The notes below the pieces were generated by a model, which was not told the origin of the DNA, did no database searches, and worked only from the letters and a program-made list of their open reading frames with translations. From assembly GCA_029945665.1 (NCBI GenBank), contig JAQSCZ010000097.1, positions 42,645-106,644 of the forward strand: a stretch of 64,000 nucleotides of DNA, in the 5' to 3' direction. The DNA is from a bacterium. Its GTDB lineage: Bacteria; Bacteroidota; Bacteroidia; NS11-12g; UBA955. Both the position numbers and the translations under genes were made by a program. Shown here one piece after another: positions 17,691-25,457 of this stretch (within the stretch, counting starts at the first letter, position 1; every line of letters starts with the position of its first letter).

Positions 17691-18074
17691 TTATTCTTTA
17701 CAACCATCGACAATCCATTTTTTTATGAGTTTTAGTTCGGCTGCACTTGGTTTGGTATTGCCCGCAGGAGGCATGTCCTTTTTAACAAATAACCTATCAT
17801 TTAAATTCCCTGCATCGCTCTGAGATTTTAACTCTTTGTAAGTTTCAAATGGATAAGCGTAACCTTGCCCATGACAGCCAATGCAATATTTATTCATGAT
17901 GGGCTGTATAGCGGTATAGTGAGCAAATGTATCCGTTACTTTTACAACAGTATCGTTCTTAGTTGTAGTTACTGGAGTTGCTTCGCCCTTTTTACCACAA
18001 GCATACAATTGTAAAATAAAAAGTGTAATAAGACCGTAAATGATAGTTTTAGCGACTGATAGTAAATGTTCCAT
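17691..18074 (-). CDS. Small c-type cytochrome lipoprotein
   Basis: A 127-residue protein with an N-terminal hydrophobic segment ending at a possible lipidation site (LQLYACGKK). A single heme-c motif, CIGCH, follows at YCIGCHGQG, with a probable distal methionine in KKDMPPAG. The fold and spacing resemble the short planctomycete-type cytochrome C domain. It would be exported and heme-loaded in the periplasm. Its ATG overlaps the end of the upstream T9SS gene by 26 bp, so the two are probably co-transcribed. The redox partner is unknown. Confidence 0.8.
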   Translation of the reverse strand: MEHLLSVAKTIIYGLITLFILQLYACGKKGEATPVTTTKNDTVVKVTDTFAHYTAIQPIMNKYCIGCHGQGYAYPFETYKELKSQSDAGNLNDRLFVKKDMPPAGNTKPSAAELKLIKKWIVDGCKE

Positions 18075-19350
18075 TTTGTATTTGATTATTGTATTTTAAA
18101 GTATAGGTATAAATGCCATTGGCTAAGGCTGAGGTATTATAACTAATTAAGCTAATACCGTTGTAGAATTCATTGGAGATGCCTTGTCCGTTCATATTGG
18201 TGATAATAAATTCAACACATCCTGTTACGCTTTCTTTAATTTGGCAATTGATATAGTCATTTGCAGGATTAGGAAATAGTTTGAGCTTTTCCTTAGTGAA
18301 TGTATTCAATTTTAAATTTTGATCGGCACTCCATTCATCTTTCGTAAATACACCCCCTAGTGATGTGTTGGCCCACCAGTTGCCATTTACAAATTCAATG
18401 GATTCAAAACTACCCCAACTATAATCCTTATCTGTGTGCACTGGCAGCCAAGTTCGCCCACCATCGGTAGTTTTGTAAATAGAAAGGCTACCCACCATAT
18501 AACCTGTATCATTTTTCAAAAACATACCAGTCGGTATGTAATTAAATTTTTTCAAACTATCTGCTACATGCCATTCGCTGTAGCGACCTTGATATAGGTA
18601 ATACATTTTGCTATGGTCGTAGTAGGAACCGCAACCTGAGTAATATATATTGTATAGAAATGTTATTCCCTTTTTTGTTCTCACCATACCAATGAACTGA
18701 TGACTCGCAATTTGAAACATGGTATCGGTCTCCATTTGCAATTGGGTGATAAATGTAAAACTAGCCCCTTGATTGCTCGTCATATTGATATTGACCATAC
18801 TATTGTCATTGGATGTTAAAACATACCAATCGGTATCTATTATCTCAACATTGTTTATATTGGTATCATTACTCACTTTAATTTCTTTCCAAGTGATTCC
18901 TCCATCATTTGTTGTCTTTAAAACTTTTGATGAGTAAGCCAACCATTCTAATTCCGAATTTATTTTAAGTTGATAATCCATCAGTTCTGAAGCTAGAATT
19001 TGCCTTTCCCAAGTCTTACCTTGATTGGTTGTTTTAAAAACATAAACCTCCTCTTCGGTTTTAAAATAGATGAAGCCCATATTAGCTGAAACAAATTTTA
19101 TAGTAGCGTGCTCAAATAGATAGATGGTTTTTGATGGATGGAACAAGGAATCCATTTGCCAACTCTTGCCTCCATCGGTCGATCGATAAAGACAAACGCC
19201 ACTGAGAGCGAAGCACAATTGTTTGTTAACAACACAGCTAGTATTCACATAGGGCAATTTAGTAACACTTTGATTGGACCATTGTGCATTAGCAGAAAAC
19301 ACAGCGACCATTGATAAAACAAGTAGGGTAATTTTTATTTTCGTATTCAT
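18049..19350 (-). CDS. T9SS-sorted protein with BNR/YCF48-like repeats
   Basis: A 433-residue secreted protein with signal peptide MNTKIKITLLVLSMVAVFSA. The body contains repeated short motifs of the Asp-box/BNR/YCF48-like kind (DGGKSWQ, NQGKTWER, DGGITWKEI and DGGRTWLP), which suggest a beta-propeller. The last 80 residues form a type A T9SS sorting domain (KLFPNPANDYI, with NGIYTYTLKYN near the end). It is probably exposed at or released from the surface. Propellers of this type have varied roles, so no substrate is proposed. It is transcribed with the small cytochrome gene downstream. Confidence 0.8.
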   Translation of the reverse strand: MNTKIKITLLVLSMVAVFSANAQWSNQSVTKLPYVNTSCVVNKQLCFALSGVCLYRSTDGGKSWQMDSLFHPSKTIYLFEHATIKFVSANMGFIYFKTEEEVYVFKTTNQGKTWERQILASELMDYQLKINSELEWLAYSSKVLKTTNDGGITWKEIKVSNDTNINNVEIIDTDWYVLTSNDNSMVNINMTSNQGASFTFITQLQMETDTMFQIASHQFIGMVRTKKGITFLYNIYYSGCGSYYDHSKMYYLYQGRYSEWHVADSLKKFNYIPTGMFLKNDTGYMVGSLSIYKTTDGGRTWLPVHTDKDYSWGSFESIEFVNGNWWANTSLGGVFTKDEWSADQNLKLNTFTKEKLKLFPNPANDYINCQIKESVTGCVEFIITNMNGQGISNEFYNGISLISYNTSALANGIYTYTLKYNNQIQNGTFTISR

Positions 19351-19463
19351 AACACAAATTTAGATAAGGCAAGGCCTGTAAACATGGTAGAAATTTGACT
19401 TTTTATGGTAAAAAAACAGGTATTTAAAATACATTGGCGTTACTTTTTCAGCAATAAATTAGT

Positions 19464-19471
19464 TATGTTTG
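19464..19471 (+). promoter_or_regulatory. Putative -7 promoter element TATGTTTG for the tlpA-like/xseAB operon
   Basis: Matches TAnnTTTG, 17 bp before the ATG at 19488. The same octamer precedes the paralogous gene at 25458, so the promoter appears to have been duplicated with the gene or conserved. Confidence 0.5.
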
Positions 19472-19487
19472 TTTACTGAAGAACTAA

Positions 19488-20915
19488 ATGTGTAATAATT
19501 TCAAAATACTATTATTGGCGGGCTTTATAGCATTTTACAATTTGGCCAAAACACAAGTTTTGATCGAGGGCCAAATCAATAATGCTCCACCGAAAAGCAC
19601 TCTCAAAATAACCTGTTATAAAGACAATATTAACTACAAGGAGATACTTTCAAAGAGTATCCCGTTAAACGCCAATGGTTCCTTTAAACTCACCTTAGCC
19701 ATTCCTAAAACAGCCTTCAGTCAATTAGTAATTGGCGATGAATACACCAATCTTTTTTTGGTTAAAAACAAACATTTAAAAGTAAGTATTGAATACCAAA
19801 ATTTTGATAAAAGTGTGCATTACGAAGGCAATGGAGCTGCTGATAACAATTTCATGGCAGGGCTTCTTTTGGCCGAAAATGAATTATATCATGGGCCTTA
19901 TATCACCAATAAGGAAAGAGATGCATATCTGCATTTCGAAGACAGTTTAACAAGTCTACAATTAAAAGATTCTACATTTATACCAAAGTCAAATTACTCT
20001 CCAGAATTTGTTAAATTCATTAACGACCAACCTGTTTATAAAACCCTATTTTCTCAATGGCTGTATAGTCGCCAATATAAAGTCTTAAGCTACATTTCAA
20101 AAACACCACCCTATCGTTATAACTACTTTGATTTTTTGCAAATTTACAAGTTCAAGGTCACCAAAATGGATGAACTTACCTCCTTTCTTGTTCATGAAAA
20201 TGATATCATCTCCAACTTTTCCGTTCCGGATTCTATAGAAGGCTTAACATTGGATGAGGCTTTAATGTTGAAAAATTTAATGCATAGGCAATTTCTATAT
20301 ATAGATAACAAACGCGACTATCAATTAACAAGATTTTTACGTTATAATTTAGGTGATGTTAAGGAAGACCTATCATTTGTAGAAACAATTGTTAACGACT
20401 ATAAAATAGTATGTACAAACCCTGAATACAATGCCACAATTGACAGTGTTTTAAACCAAATTAAGACCATTCAAAAAGGCAAGCCTGCGCCTGCTTTTAC
20501 CTTAACCGATGTAAGTGGTAAAAAAGTCGCTTTAAGTGATTTTATTGGCAAGGTTGTATTCATCGATTTTTGGGCGACTTGGTGCGGCCCCTGTATAGAA
20601 GAATTGCCAGCTTCCCACCAATTAATGAATACTTTTAAGGAAGATAAAAATGTCGTTTTTCTTTATATTAATGTTATGGATGATAAGAAAAAATGGAATC
20701 AATATCTTACAAAAAAAAATGCTGAAGGCATACAATTATTTGCCGATGAAAAACAGTCCAATTCATTGATGTTCGATTATGTATTTAACGGTATTCCAAC
20801 TTATGTTTTAATTGATACAAAAGGACAGATATTGAGTACGACTTTTAAATACCCAATTTCAGAAAACTTGCAAAATTTAGCGCAGGCAATTAGAGAAGCT
20901 GCAAAACAAGAATGA
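19488..20915 (+). CDS. TlpA-like thioredoxin-family lipoprotein/periplasmic disulfide reductase (paralogue 1)
   Basis: A 475-residue exported protein. Signal peptide MCNNFKILLLAGFIAFYNLA is followed by an N-terminal beta-rich domain resembling the DUF4369 type often fused to TlpA. A long helical middle region comes next, then a C-terminal thioredoxin/AhpC-TSA domain starting near GKPAPAFTLTDVSG. The redox motif is WCGPC, with Cys366 and Cys369 inside FWATWCGPC. The conserved cis-proline is in NGIPTYVLID. It probably reduces periplasmic disulfides, for instance in cytochrome maturation, but the substrate is unknown. Its stop overlaps the xseA start (ATGA). It is clearly paralogous to 25458-26879. 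Confidence 0.85.
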   Translation: MCNNFKILLLAGFIAFYNLAKTQVLIEGQINNAPPKSTLKITCYKDNINYKEILSKSIPLNANGSFKLTLAIPKTAFSQLVIGDEYTNLFLVKNKHLKVSIEYQNFDKSVHYEGNGAADNNFMAGLLLAENELYHGPYITNKERDAYLHFEDSLTSLQLKDSTFIPKSNYSPEFVKFINDQPVYKTLFSQWLYSRQYKVLSYISKTPPYRYNYFDFLQIYKFKVTKMDELTSFLVHENDIISNFSVPDSIEGLTLDEALMLKNLMHRQFLYIDNKRDYQLTRFLRYNLGDVKEDLSFVETIVNDYKIVCTNPEYNATIDSVLNQIKTIQKGKPAPAFTLTDVSGKKVALSDFIGKVVFIDFWATWCGPCIEELPASHQLMNTFKEDKNVVFLYINVMDDKKKWNQYLTKKNAEGIQLFADEKQSNSLMFDYVFNGIPTYVLIDTKGQILSTTFKYPISENLQNLAQAIREAAKQE

Positions 20916-22063
20916 GAATGAATCAAAAACTAAAACTTTCGGAACTTGTAGCGGCCATTCAAGAAACCATACAATATCAATTCGATGGCGAGTCGTATTG
21001 GGTGTCGGCACAAATTACCAATGTTAAAAAATATGAGAGCAATCACCGGTGTTACCTTACTTTAGAAGAATACGCAGGCTCACAAAAAACGGCCGAAATA
21101 AAAGCGGTTTTCTGGTCGAACACCTATGCCGAAATTGAAAAATTTGAACAAGTCACTAAACAAACTTTTAAGAATGGGATCGAAATTATTTGCCGTGTTA
21201 AGGTGCGTTTCCACCCTGTGTATGGATTGAATTGTGATGTGCTCGAAATTGATGCTGCCCATACCGTTGGCAGTGTTGAATTAGAAAAACAAAAAACGAT
21301 TGATAAACTCTTAAAAGAGAACCCAACTACTATACAGCTATTCGATGGTGTTTTTCGAACATTTAACAACCGTTTGCCTCTGCCGCTTGTTATCAAAAAC
21401 ATTGCGTTAATAACTGCACCCAACTCGGATGGGCAACGCGACTTTTTACAGGAAATAAACCAGAATAAACATGGGTATTCTTTTATCATAATAGAATTTT
21501 TAACCACCATACAAGGAGACAATGCCCATGAACTCATTTTAAATCAATTGCAGGCCATTGAGACATTAGGTATAACATTCGATTTAGTAGCCATTGTGCG
21601 TGGTGGCGGTTCTCAAACCGATTTCAAACCATTTGACGATTACACTTTGGCACGCACAGTAGCAGCATTCCCCATTCCAATTTTTACAGGTATTGGTCAC
21701 GATAGAAACCAAAGCATTATTGACCTGATGGCACGCGAACAAAAAACACCAACCAAGGTGGCTACGCTTATCATCGACCATAATTTTGAATTCGAAAATC
21801 AGGTGATACAACTTAAAACTAATTTCTTTGAAGGAGTTAAAAGGCAATTGCAAAATGCGAGTGATCAACTGAATTATGCACAGCGCATGGTTAAATTAGC
21901 CAGTCCACAAACCATTCTGCAACGCGGTTTTGCCATGGTCAAAAAGAACCACAAAATCATTACAAATCCAAATGAAATCATGGTGAATGATACAATTGAA
22001 ACTATTTTTAGTCAACATACGATAACAAGTACTGTCCATAAAACAACAGCCAATGAAAACTGA
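20912..22063 (+). CDS. xseA: Exodeoxyribonuclease VII large subunit
   Basis: A 383-residue catalytic subunit of ExoVII, which degrades single-stranded DNA. An N-terminal OB fold (ESYWVSAQITNVKKYE and the following strands) precedes the catalytic core, with VAIVRGGGSQTDFKPFDD (about 225-242), FTGIGHDRNQSIIDLMA and KTPTKVATLII. It is shorter than the E. coli enzyme because the coiled-coil region is reduced, as in other Bacteroidota. ATG at 20912 overlaps the preceding stop by 4 bp; a second ATG at 20918 is also possible. It is translationally linked to xseB. Confidence 0.94.
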   Translation: MRMNQKLKLSELVAAIQETIQYQFDGESYWVSAQITNVKKYESNHRCYLTLEEYAGSQKTAEIKAVFWSNTYAEIEKFEQVTKQTFKNGIEIICRVKVRFHPVYGLNCDVLEIDAAHTVGSVELEKQKTIDKLLKENPTTIQLFDGVFRTFNNRLPLPLVIKNIALITAPNSDGQRDFLQEINQNKHGYSFIIIEFLTTIQGDNAHELILNQLQAIETLGITFDLVAIVRGGGSQTDFKPFDDYTLARTVAAFPIPIFTGIGHDRNQSIIDLMAREQKTPTKVATLIIDHNFEFENQVIQLKTNFFEGVKRQLQNASDQLNYAQRMVKLASPQTILQRGFAMVKKNHKIITNPNEIMVNDTIETIFSQHTITSTVHKTTANEN

Positions 22064-22271
22064 ATTGAATTACACCCAAGCCTTTCAACAATTGCAATTG
22101 CTAGTGCGTCAATTAGAGCAAGGCGGTATTGAGTTGAATGAACTCACCGAAAAAGTAGAACAAGCCAATACTTTAATCGCTATATGTGAAGCTCAATTGA
22201 AGCAAATAGAAAAGGAGGTCGAAAAAGCAAGTGCTCCAACCAAAGTCAAGGCGAAAAGAAAGAAAGAATAA
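22053..22271 (+). CDS. xseB: Exodeoxyribonuclease VII small subunit
   Basis: A 72-residue helical small subunit. The family signature is LNYTQAFQQLQLLVRQLEQG, then ELTEKVEQANTLIAICEAQL, followed by a basic tail (KVKAKRKKE). Several copies bind each large subunit and are needed for activity. It overlaps the xseA end by 11 bp, which supports the pairing. Confidence 0.93.
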   Translation: MKTELNYTQAFQQLQLLVRQLEQGGIELNELTEKVEQANTLIAICEAQLKQIEKEVEKASAPTKVKAKRKKE

Positions 22272-22347
22272 TTAGGGTGCTTTGTTGAACCTTTTTATTA
22301 CCAAACCACGAATCATCAATACTTGCAAATGATTAATGATTGTCTGT

Positions 22348-22370
22348 CACAGTGAGCCTGTCGAAGTGTG
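22348..22370 (+). repeat. REP-like sequence (GTGAGCCTGTCGAAGTG core)
   Basis: The core GTGAGCCTGTCGAAGTG corresponds, in reverse complement, to a CACTTCGACAGGCTCA-type intergenic repeat widely seen in Bacteroidota and other genomes. It is a single copy here. It may fold into a weak stem, but no function is claimed. Confidence 0.5.
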
Positions 22371-22459
22371 GCTTTTGTGCTTACTTAACTTTGGTGCTTT
22401 GTTTTTCCTCTATGTGCCCTTGGTTGTTAAGAAAAAGTTTTTTGGGTTAAGCTAGGGCG

Positions 22460-22612
22460 TTCATCAATTTAACCGCCAAGGTCGCAAAGCCAAAGCCCGC
22501 AGAGGACAAAGAGAGGGGAAACATACCGTTTGGTATCTTATTTGAGAGTATTATACGAATATTCATAATTATCAATATATTTGTTCATCCAGTATAGACT
22601 AAGAATTATTTT
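22460..22612 (+). repeat. 153-bp direct repeat, copy 1
   Basis: Identical by eye, base for base, to 23896-24048 (offset 1436). It contains GGTCGCAAAGCCAAAG, the inverted repeat ATACC-GTTT-GGTAT at 22523-22536 and an AT-rich right half. Both ends diverge sharply outside the repeat. Confidence 0.95.
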
Positions 22613-22675
22613 GCAATTCTTTCCTAGTACTTTTTTAGAATGTTAAAAAACGGTATACAATATAAAATTACAATC

Positions 22676-23659
22676 ATGAAGTATTGCAAATCACTTTTCA
22701 TTATTTTTTTCATTTTTAATCTACCGATATTAAAATCACAATTTCTGATTGATAGTTTAAGAATCACTGGTATACAATACTATGCCACTGTTTCCCCTGG
22801 CTACCCATACGATGTGCGCTATTACTGTGACTCTATAACACTCGACTCAATGATTGGCATAAATGAATTTTACACAGTGGAGAGGCGCATTTCTTCCAAA
22901 TTCATTAACTCATCAAAATCAAATTTTAAAATAAGGGTCAATTCAAAAAAAATCTATTTTACAGGTACCATTAATTATGGTCAACCAACTAAAATTTTTG
23001 ACAAATTGATTTATGATTTCAACCATTTCGTTGGCGACACTTTTGTTATTAGGCTAACAAACGATACCCTTTTAGACATTCATTTAAAAGTAGATAGTAT
23101 CAAACAGATTTTGTATCAAGATGGAATTGCCAGGACTACACATTACTATATCCGAACACAAAACAATTATTACTCACAGCATCCCTTCTATTGTATTGAA
23201 GGTGCTGGATCTAATTTAGGGTTAATTCATTTAAATATAGACAATTTCCCTTCATTCAATAGGAATGAATTGGTTTCAATTTGCAAACCTAATCAAATAA
23301 TTTTAGGCAACAATGACTGTAGCATTGGCAATTACGCTATTAAGCCCTATTGTGAGGAAGACAGTTTAAAGGCACAAATAATACGTGCCGAAAAGGCGTC
23401 CATTGACCAGAAATTAGTTCATCAATTTATAAAGCTATTTCCAAATCCAACAAATGATTTGATTACAATCAATTCCAAAATGAATGGAATAGCGAGAATC
23501 ATTGATTATTCTGGCAAAACTTGTGTTTCTGAGCTTGGAATACATGAAGGGGACAATCATTTCTCATTACGTCAATTAACATCAGGTATTTACTTTATTA
23601 TTTTTCAATTTAATCAAGCAACCTACTCGCAAAAAATTACTATTGACTGTAACCTATAA
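22676..23659 (+). CDS. Secreted protein with T9SS type A sorting domain, function unknown
   Basis: A 327-residue protein. Signal peptide MKYCKSLFIIFFIFNLPIL fixes the start at ATG 22676; an upstream in-frame ATG (22640) would place 12 extra residues before it. The body is a Cys-poor, beta-rich domain without a family I recognise. The last 70 residues carry a T9SS sorting domain (KLFPNPTNDLITI, then LTSGIYFIIFQFN). It lies alone between the two copies of a perfect 153-bp direct repeat, so recombination between them could delete it. Surface exposure is expected. Confidence 0.75.
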   Translation: MKYCKSLFIIFFIFNLPILKSQFLIDSLRITGIQYYATVSPGYPYDVRYYCDSITLDSMIGINEFYTVERRISSKFINSSKSNFKIRVNSKKIYFTGTINYGQPTKIFDKLIYDFNHFVGDTFVIRLTNDTLLDIHLKVDSIKQILYQDGIARTTHYYIRTQNNYYSQHPFYCIEGAGSNLGLIHLNIDNFPSFNRNELVSICKPNQIILGNNDCSIGNYAIKPYCEEDSLKAQIIRAEKASIDQKLVHQFIKLFPNPTNDLITINSKMNGIARIIDYSGKTCVSELGIHEGDNHFSLRQLTSGIYFIIFQFNQATYSQKITIDCNL

Positions 23660-24212
23660 AACCTAAGATAAAAATTGTCTTGAAGTCATTCCATTTATTT
23701 TTTTACTACATCGCCTTTCATTCTTGATGTAATTTAAAAAGAGCAAGGATATAGAAAAATAAAAAAAAATAAAATGTAAAATCAACCAATCAAAAATCTT
23801 TGTGCCCTTTATTGCAAGCAATGCTGCTTCGCGGTGCGTGTATCCCCTTTGTGCGCCCCGTGGTTAAGAAAAAGAATTTTGAATTATCCTGAGCATTCAT
23901 CAATTTAACCGCCAAGGTCGCAAAGCCAAAGCCCGCAGAGGACAAAGAGAGGGGAAACATACCGTTTGGTATCTTATTTGAGAGTATTATACGAATATTC
24001 ATAATTATCAATATATTTGTTCATCCAGTATAGACTAAGAATTATTTTTTTGATTACTGCTATTAAGAATAAACGAATTAGTATAAATTACCTTTCCAAA
24101 ACAATTATATTATTTGAATACTTATTATCGCCAAAATGGCGTAAAATCAGTGCCATAGGCTACACCTTATACAAAATTGCGTTATAAACTTCATAGAGCC
24201 GTGAATCAACAA
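23660..24212. other. Intergenic region with copy 2 of the 153-bp repeat, no gene
   Basis: The gap holds a degenerate CTTTGTGCGCCCCGTGG-type stretch related to the one before copy 1, and then the second repeat copy. A minus-strand frame at 23790-24011 consists of repeat sequence and is not believed to be a gene. Confidence 0.7.
23896..24048 (+). repeat. 153-bp direct repeat, copy 2
   Basis: A perfect match to 22460-22612, with its inner inverted repeat at 23959-23972. The upstream flank retains partial similarity to that of copy 1 (a shared TTAAGAAAAAG); the downstream flank does not. Confidence 0.95.
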
Positions 24213-24244
24213 AAAACGGACTACCATTAATGTTAGTCCGTTTT
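24213..24244 (-). terminator. Intrinsic terminator for the DUF4382 gene
   Basis: Perfect 11-bp arms AAAACGGACTA (24213-24223) and TAGTCCGTTTT (24234-24244) around a 10-nt loop. On the minus strand the stem ends in a T-run, 33 bp after the stop of the DUF4382 gene. The flanking A and T runs make it potentially bidirectional. Confidence 0.85.
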
Positions 24245-24276
24245 CAAAATATATCAAATACCCTTAAAGTATTTAC

Positions 24277-25089
24277 TTATTTTACAGTAATTGTACCCAT
24301 ATTTGTGATAGCGCCAGTGGTTATTGAAACACCTGCAAATGCAGTGTCAGCAAATAACAACTTTGGAAGGATTACTAATTTATAGCTACCCTTAGCTAAA
24401 CCACCGATGTGAAACTTTCCTGTCAATAAATCTGTGTAAGTACTAAAAGAATCTGTTCCAACAATTGCATAGACTGCAGGCTGAGCTGCTAATGGAAGAA
24501 TTATTCCATCTAAAGAGCCACTGATAGCTTTTGTAACAACTCTTAGAACTGGCTTCAACATATATTTACCACTTCCTGTTTCAACAATAGACTTATCTGC
24601 ATCAAAATCTAACAACATGGTATAAGCAATACCTGATAACAATTCTGCATGCACTTGTAATTTAAGTCCAGATTGTTGGGCACTCGGTGTAGTTAAAGGG
24701 TAACTCACATTCTTTACGATTACTGAATTGTTTGTACCTAATATCAATCTAATTTGTGACACTATTCCTACAGCTACTTGTCCATCGGCAATCAAAGTAT
24801 CTTTGCCATTGGTAAGGTCCATTAAATTATAAATTCCTGGCTTAACATTTAATGCCACCCAACCATTTACATCCGAGTTAACTTCGGCACCTATAACATC
24901 CACAAAAACGGCATCATAATCACCTGGTGCATCTGTCATTCTCATACTGAATGATGTTTGCTCAGCTGGTGGATTGGTTTCTTTTTTATTACAACCTGTA
25001 ACTAAAATGCTAACAATAGTAATTGTAATAACTATAAATGCTCCTACAAATGTTATGATTTTACGATTGAGTTTATGATTTTCTTTCAT
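24277..25089 (-). CDS. DUF4382 domain lipoprotein
   Basis: A 270-residue protein with an N-terminal membrane segment and a lipobox-like ILVTGCNKK, so it is probably lipid-anchored. The following region (SFSMRMTDAPGDYDAVFVDV to about residue 190) matches the DUF4382 pattern of beta-sandwich surface proteins: a TDAP opening, then NLMDLTNGKDTLIADGQV. A C-terminal carboxypeptidase-regulatory-like stretch (SGSLDGIILP, then KGSYKLVILPK) follows. Function is unknown. It is monocistronic, with its own strong terminator. Confidence 0.8.
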   Translation of the reverse strand: MKENHKLNRKIITFVGAFIVITITIVSILVTGCNKKETNPPAEQTSFSMRMTDAPGDYDAVFVDVIGAEVNSDVNGWVALNVKPGIYNLMDLTNGKDTLIADGQVAVGIVSQIRLILGTNNSVIVKNVSYPLTTPSAQQSGLKLQVHAELLSGIAYTMLLDFDADKSIVETGSGKYMLKPVLRVVTKAISGSLDGIILPLAAQPAVYAIVGTDSFSTYTDLLTGKFHIGGLAKGSYKLVILPKLLFADTAFAGVSITTGAITNMGTITVK

Positions 25090-25151
25090 TTAATTTTTTA
25101 AATTATATTTAACGCAAAGGTCCTACATTTGGTTAAGAGGCATTTGTATAA

Positions 25152-25328
25152 AAACCAATTAAACTTACATATATAGCGGTTTGGAGAGAGATAAATACTT
25201 CAAAAAATAAAATGAAAGGGATCCAATTATTCGCCAATAACTCCCAATACGGTGATTTATTTTTTAATTATTTGTTTAGTGGCATTCATCATTATTTGCT
25301 AACTGAAAAGAATGTTAAATATGCATAA
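25152..25328 (+). pseudogene. Remnant of a third TlpA-like thioredoxin paralogue
   Basis: An open stretch without an N-terminal half reads ...YIAVWREINTSKNKMKGIQL, then FANNSQYGDLFFNYLFSGI and HHYLLTEKN, with stop TAA at 25326-25328. It aligns with the C-terminal part of the two intact paralogues: the GIQLFAD...FDYVFNGIPTYVLID region of 19488-20915 and the corresponding GVNLFANETQ region of 25458-26879. The WCxPC region is missing and the segment after YI-V is shortened. It lies just upstream of the second paralogue and points to an older tandem copy. Confidence 0.7.
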
Positions 25329-25421
25329 GAATCTTGAATGGATGAATGACATTACTGAAACGATTTAAGTACTTTTTAAATAATTATTTTATAAAATATT
25401 TTGTAAGCCTTTATAATTAAT

Positions 25422-25429
25422 TATGTTTG
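25422..25429 (+). promoter_or_regulatory. Putative promoter (TATGTTTG -7 element, TTTTG upstream)
   Basis: TATGTTTG lies 28 bp before the ATG at 25458, with TTTTG (25399-25403) 18 bp upstream. This is close to the Bacteroidota TTTG-N19-TAnnTTTG arrangement. Confidence 0.55.
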
Positions 25430-25457
25430 CTATACGCACAAATAAAAGAAAGTCAAT

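Larger units (their letters stand above)
22272..22675. other. Intergenic region with repeat fragments, no gene
   Basis: About 400 bp between xseB and the next gene. It holds a REP-like sequence at 22348-22370, a degenerate CTTTGTG/GCAAAG-type stretch common between Bacteroidota genes, and copy 1 of a 153-bp repeat (22460-22612). No coding remnant was recognised. Confidence 0.7.

Noticed and set aside
23790..24011. Minus-strand 73-residue frame in the second repeat copy
   Set aside because: It lies almost wholly in degenerate and repeated intergenic sequence, with no protein-like conservation visible.
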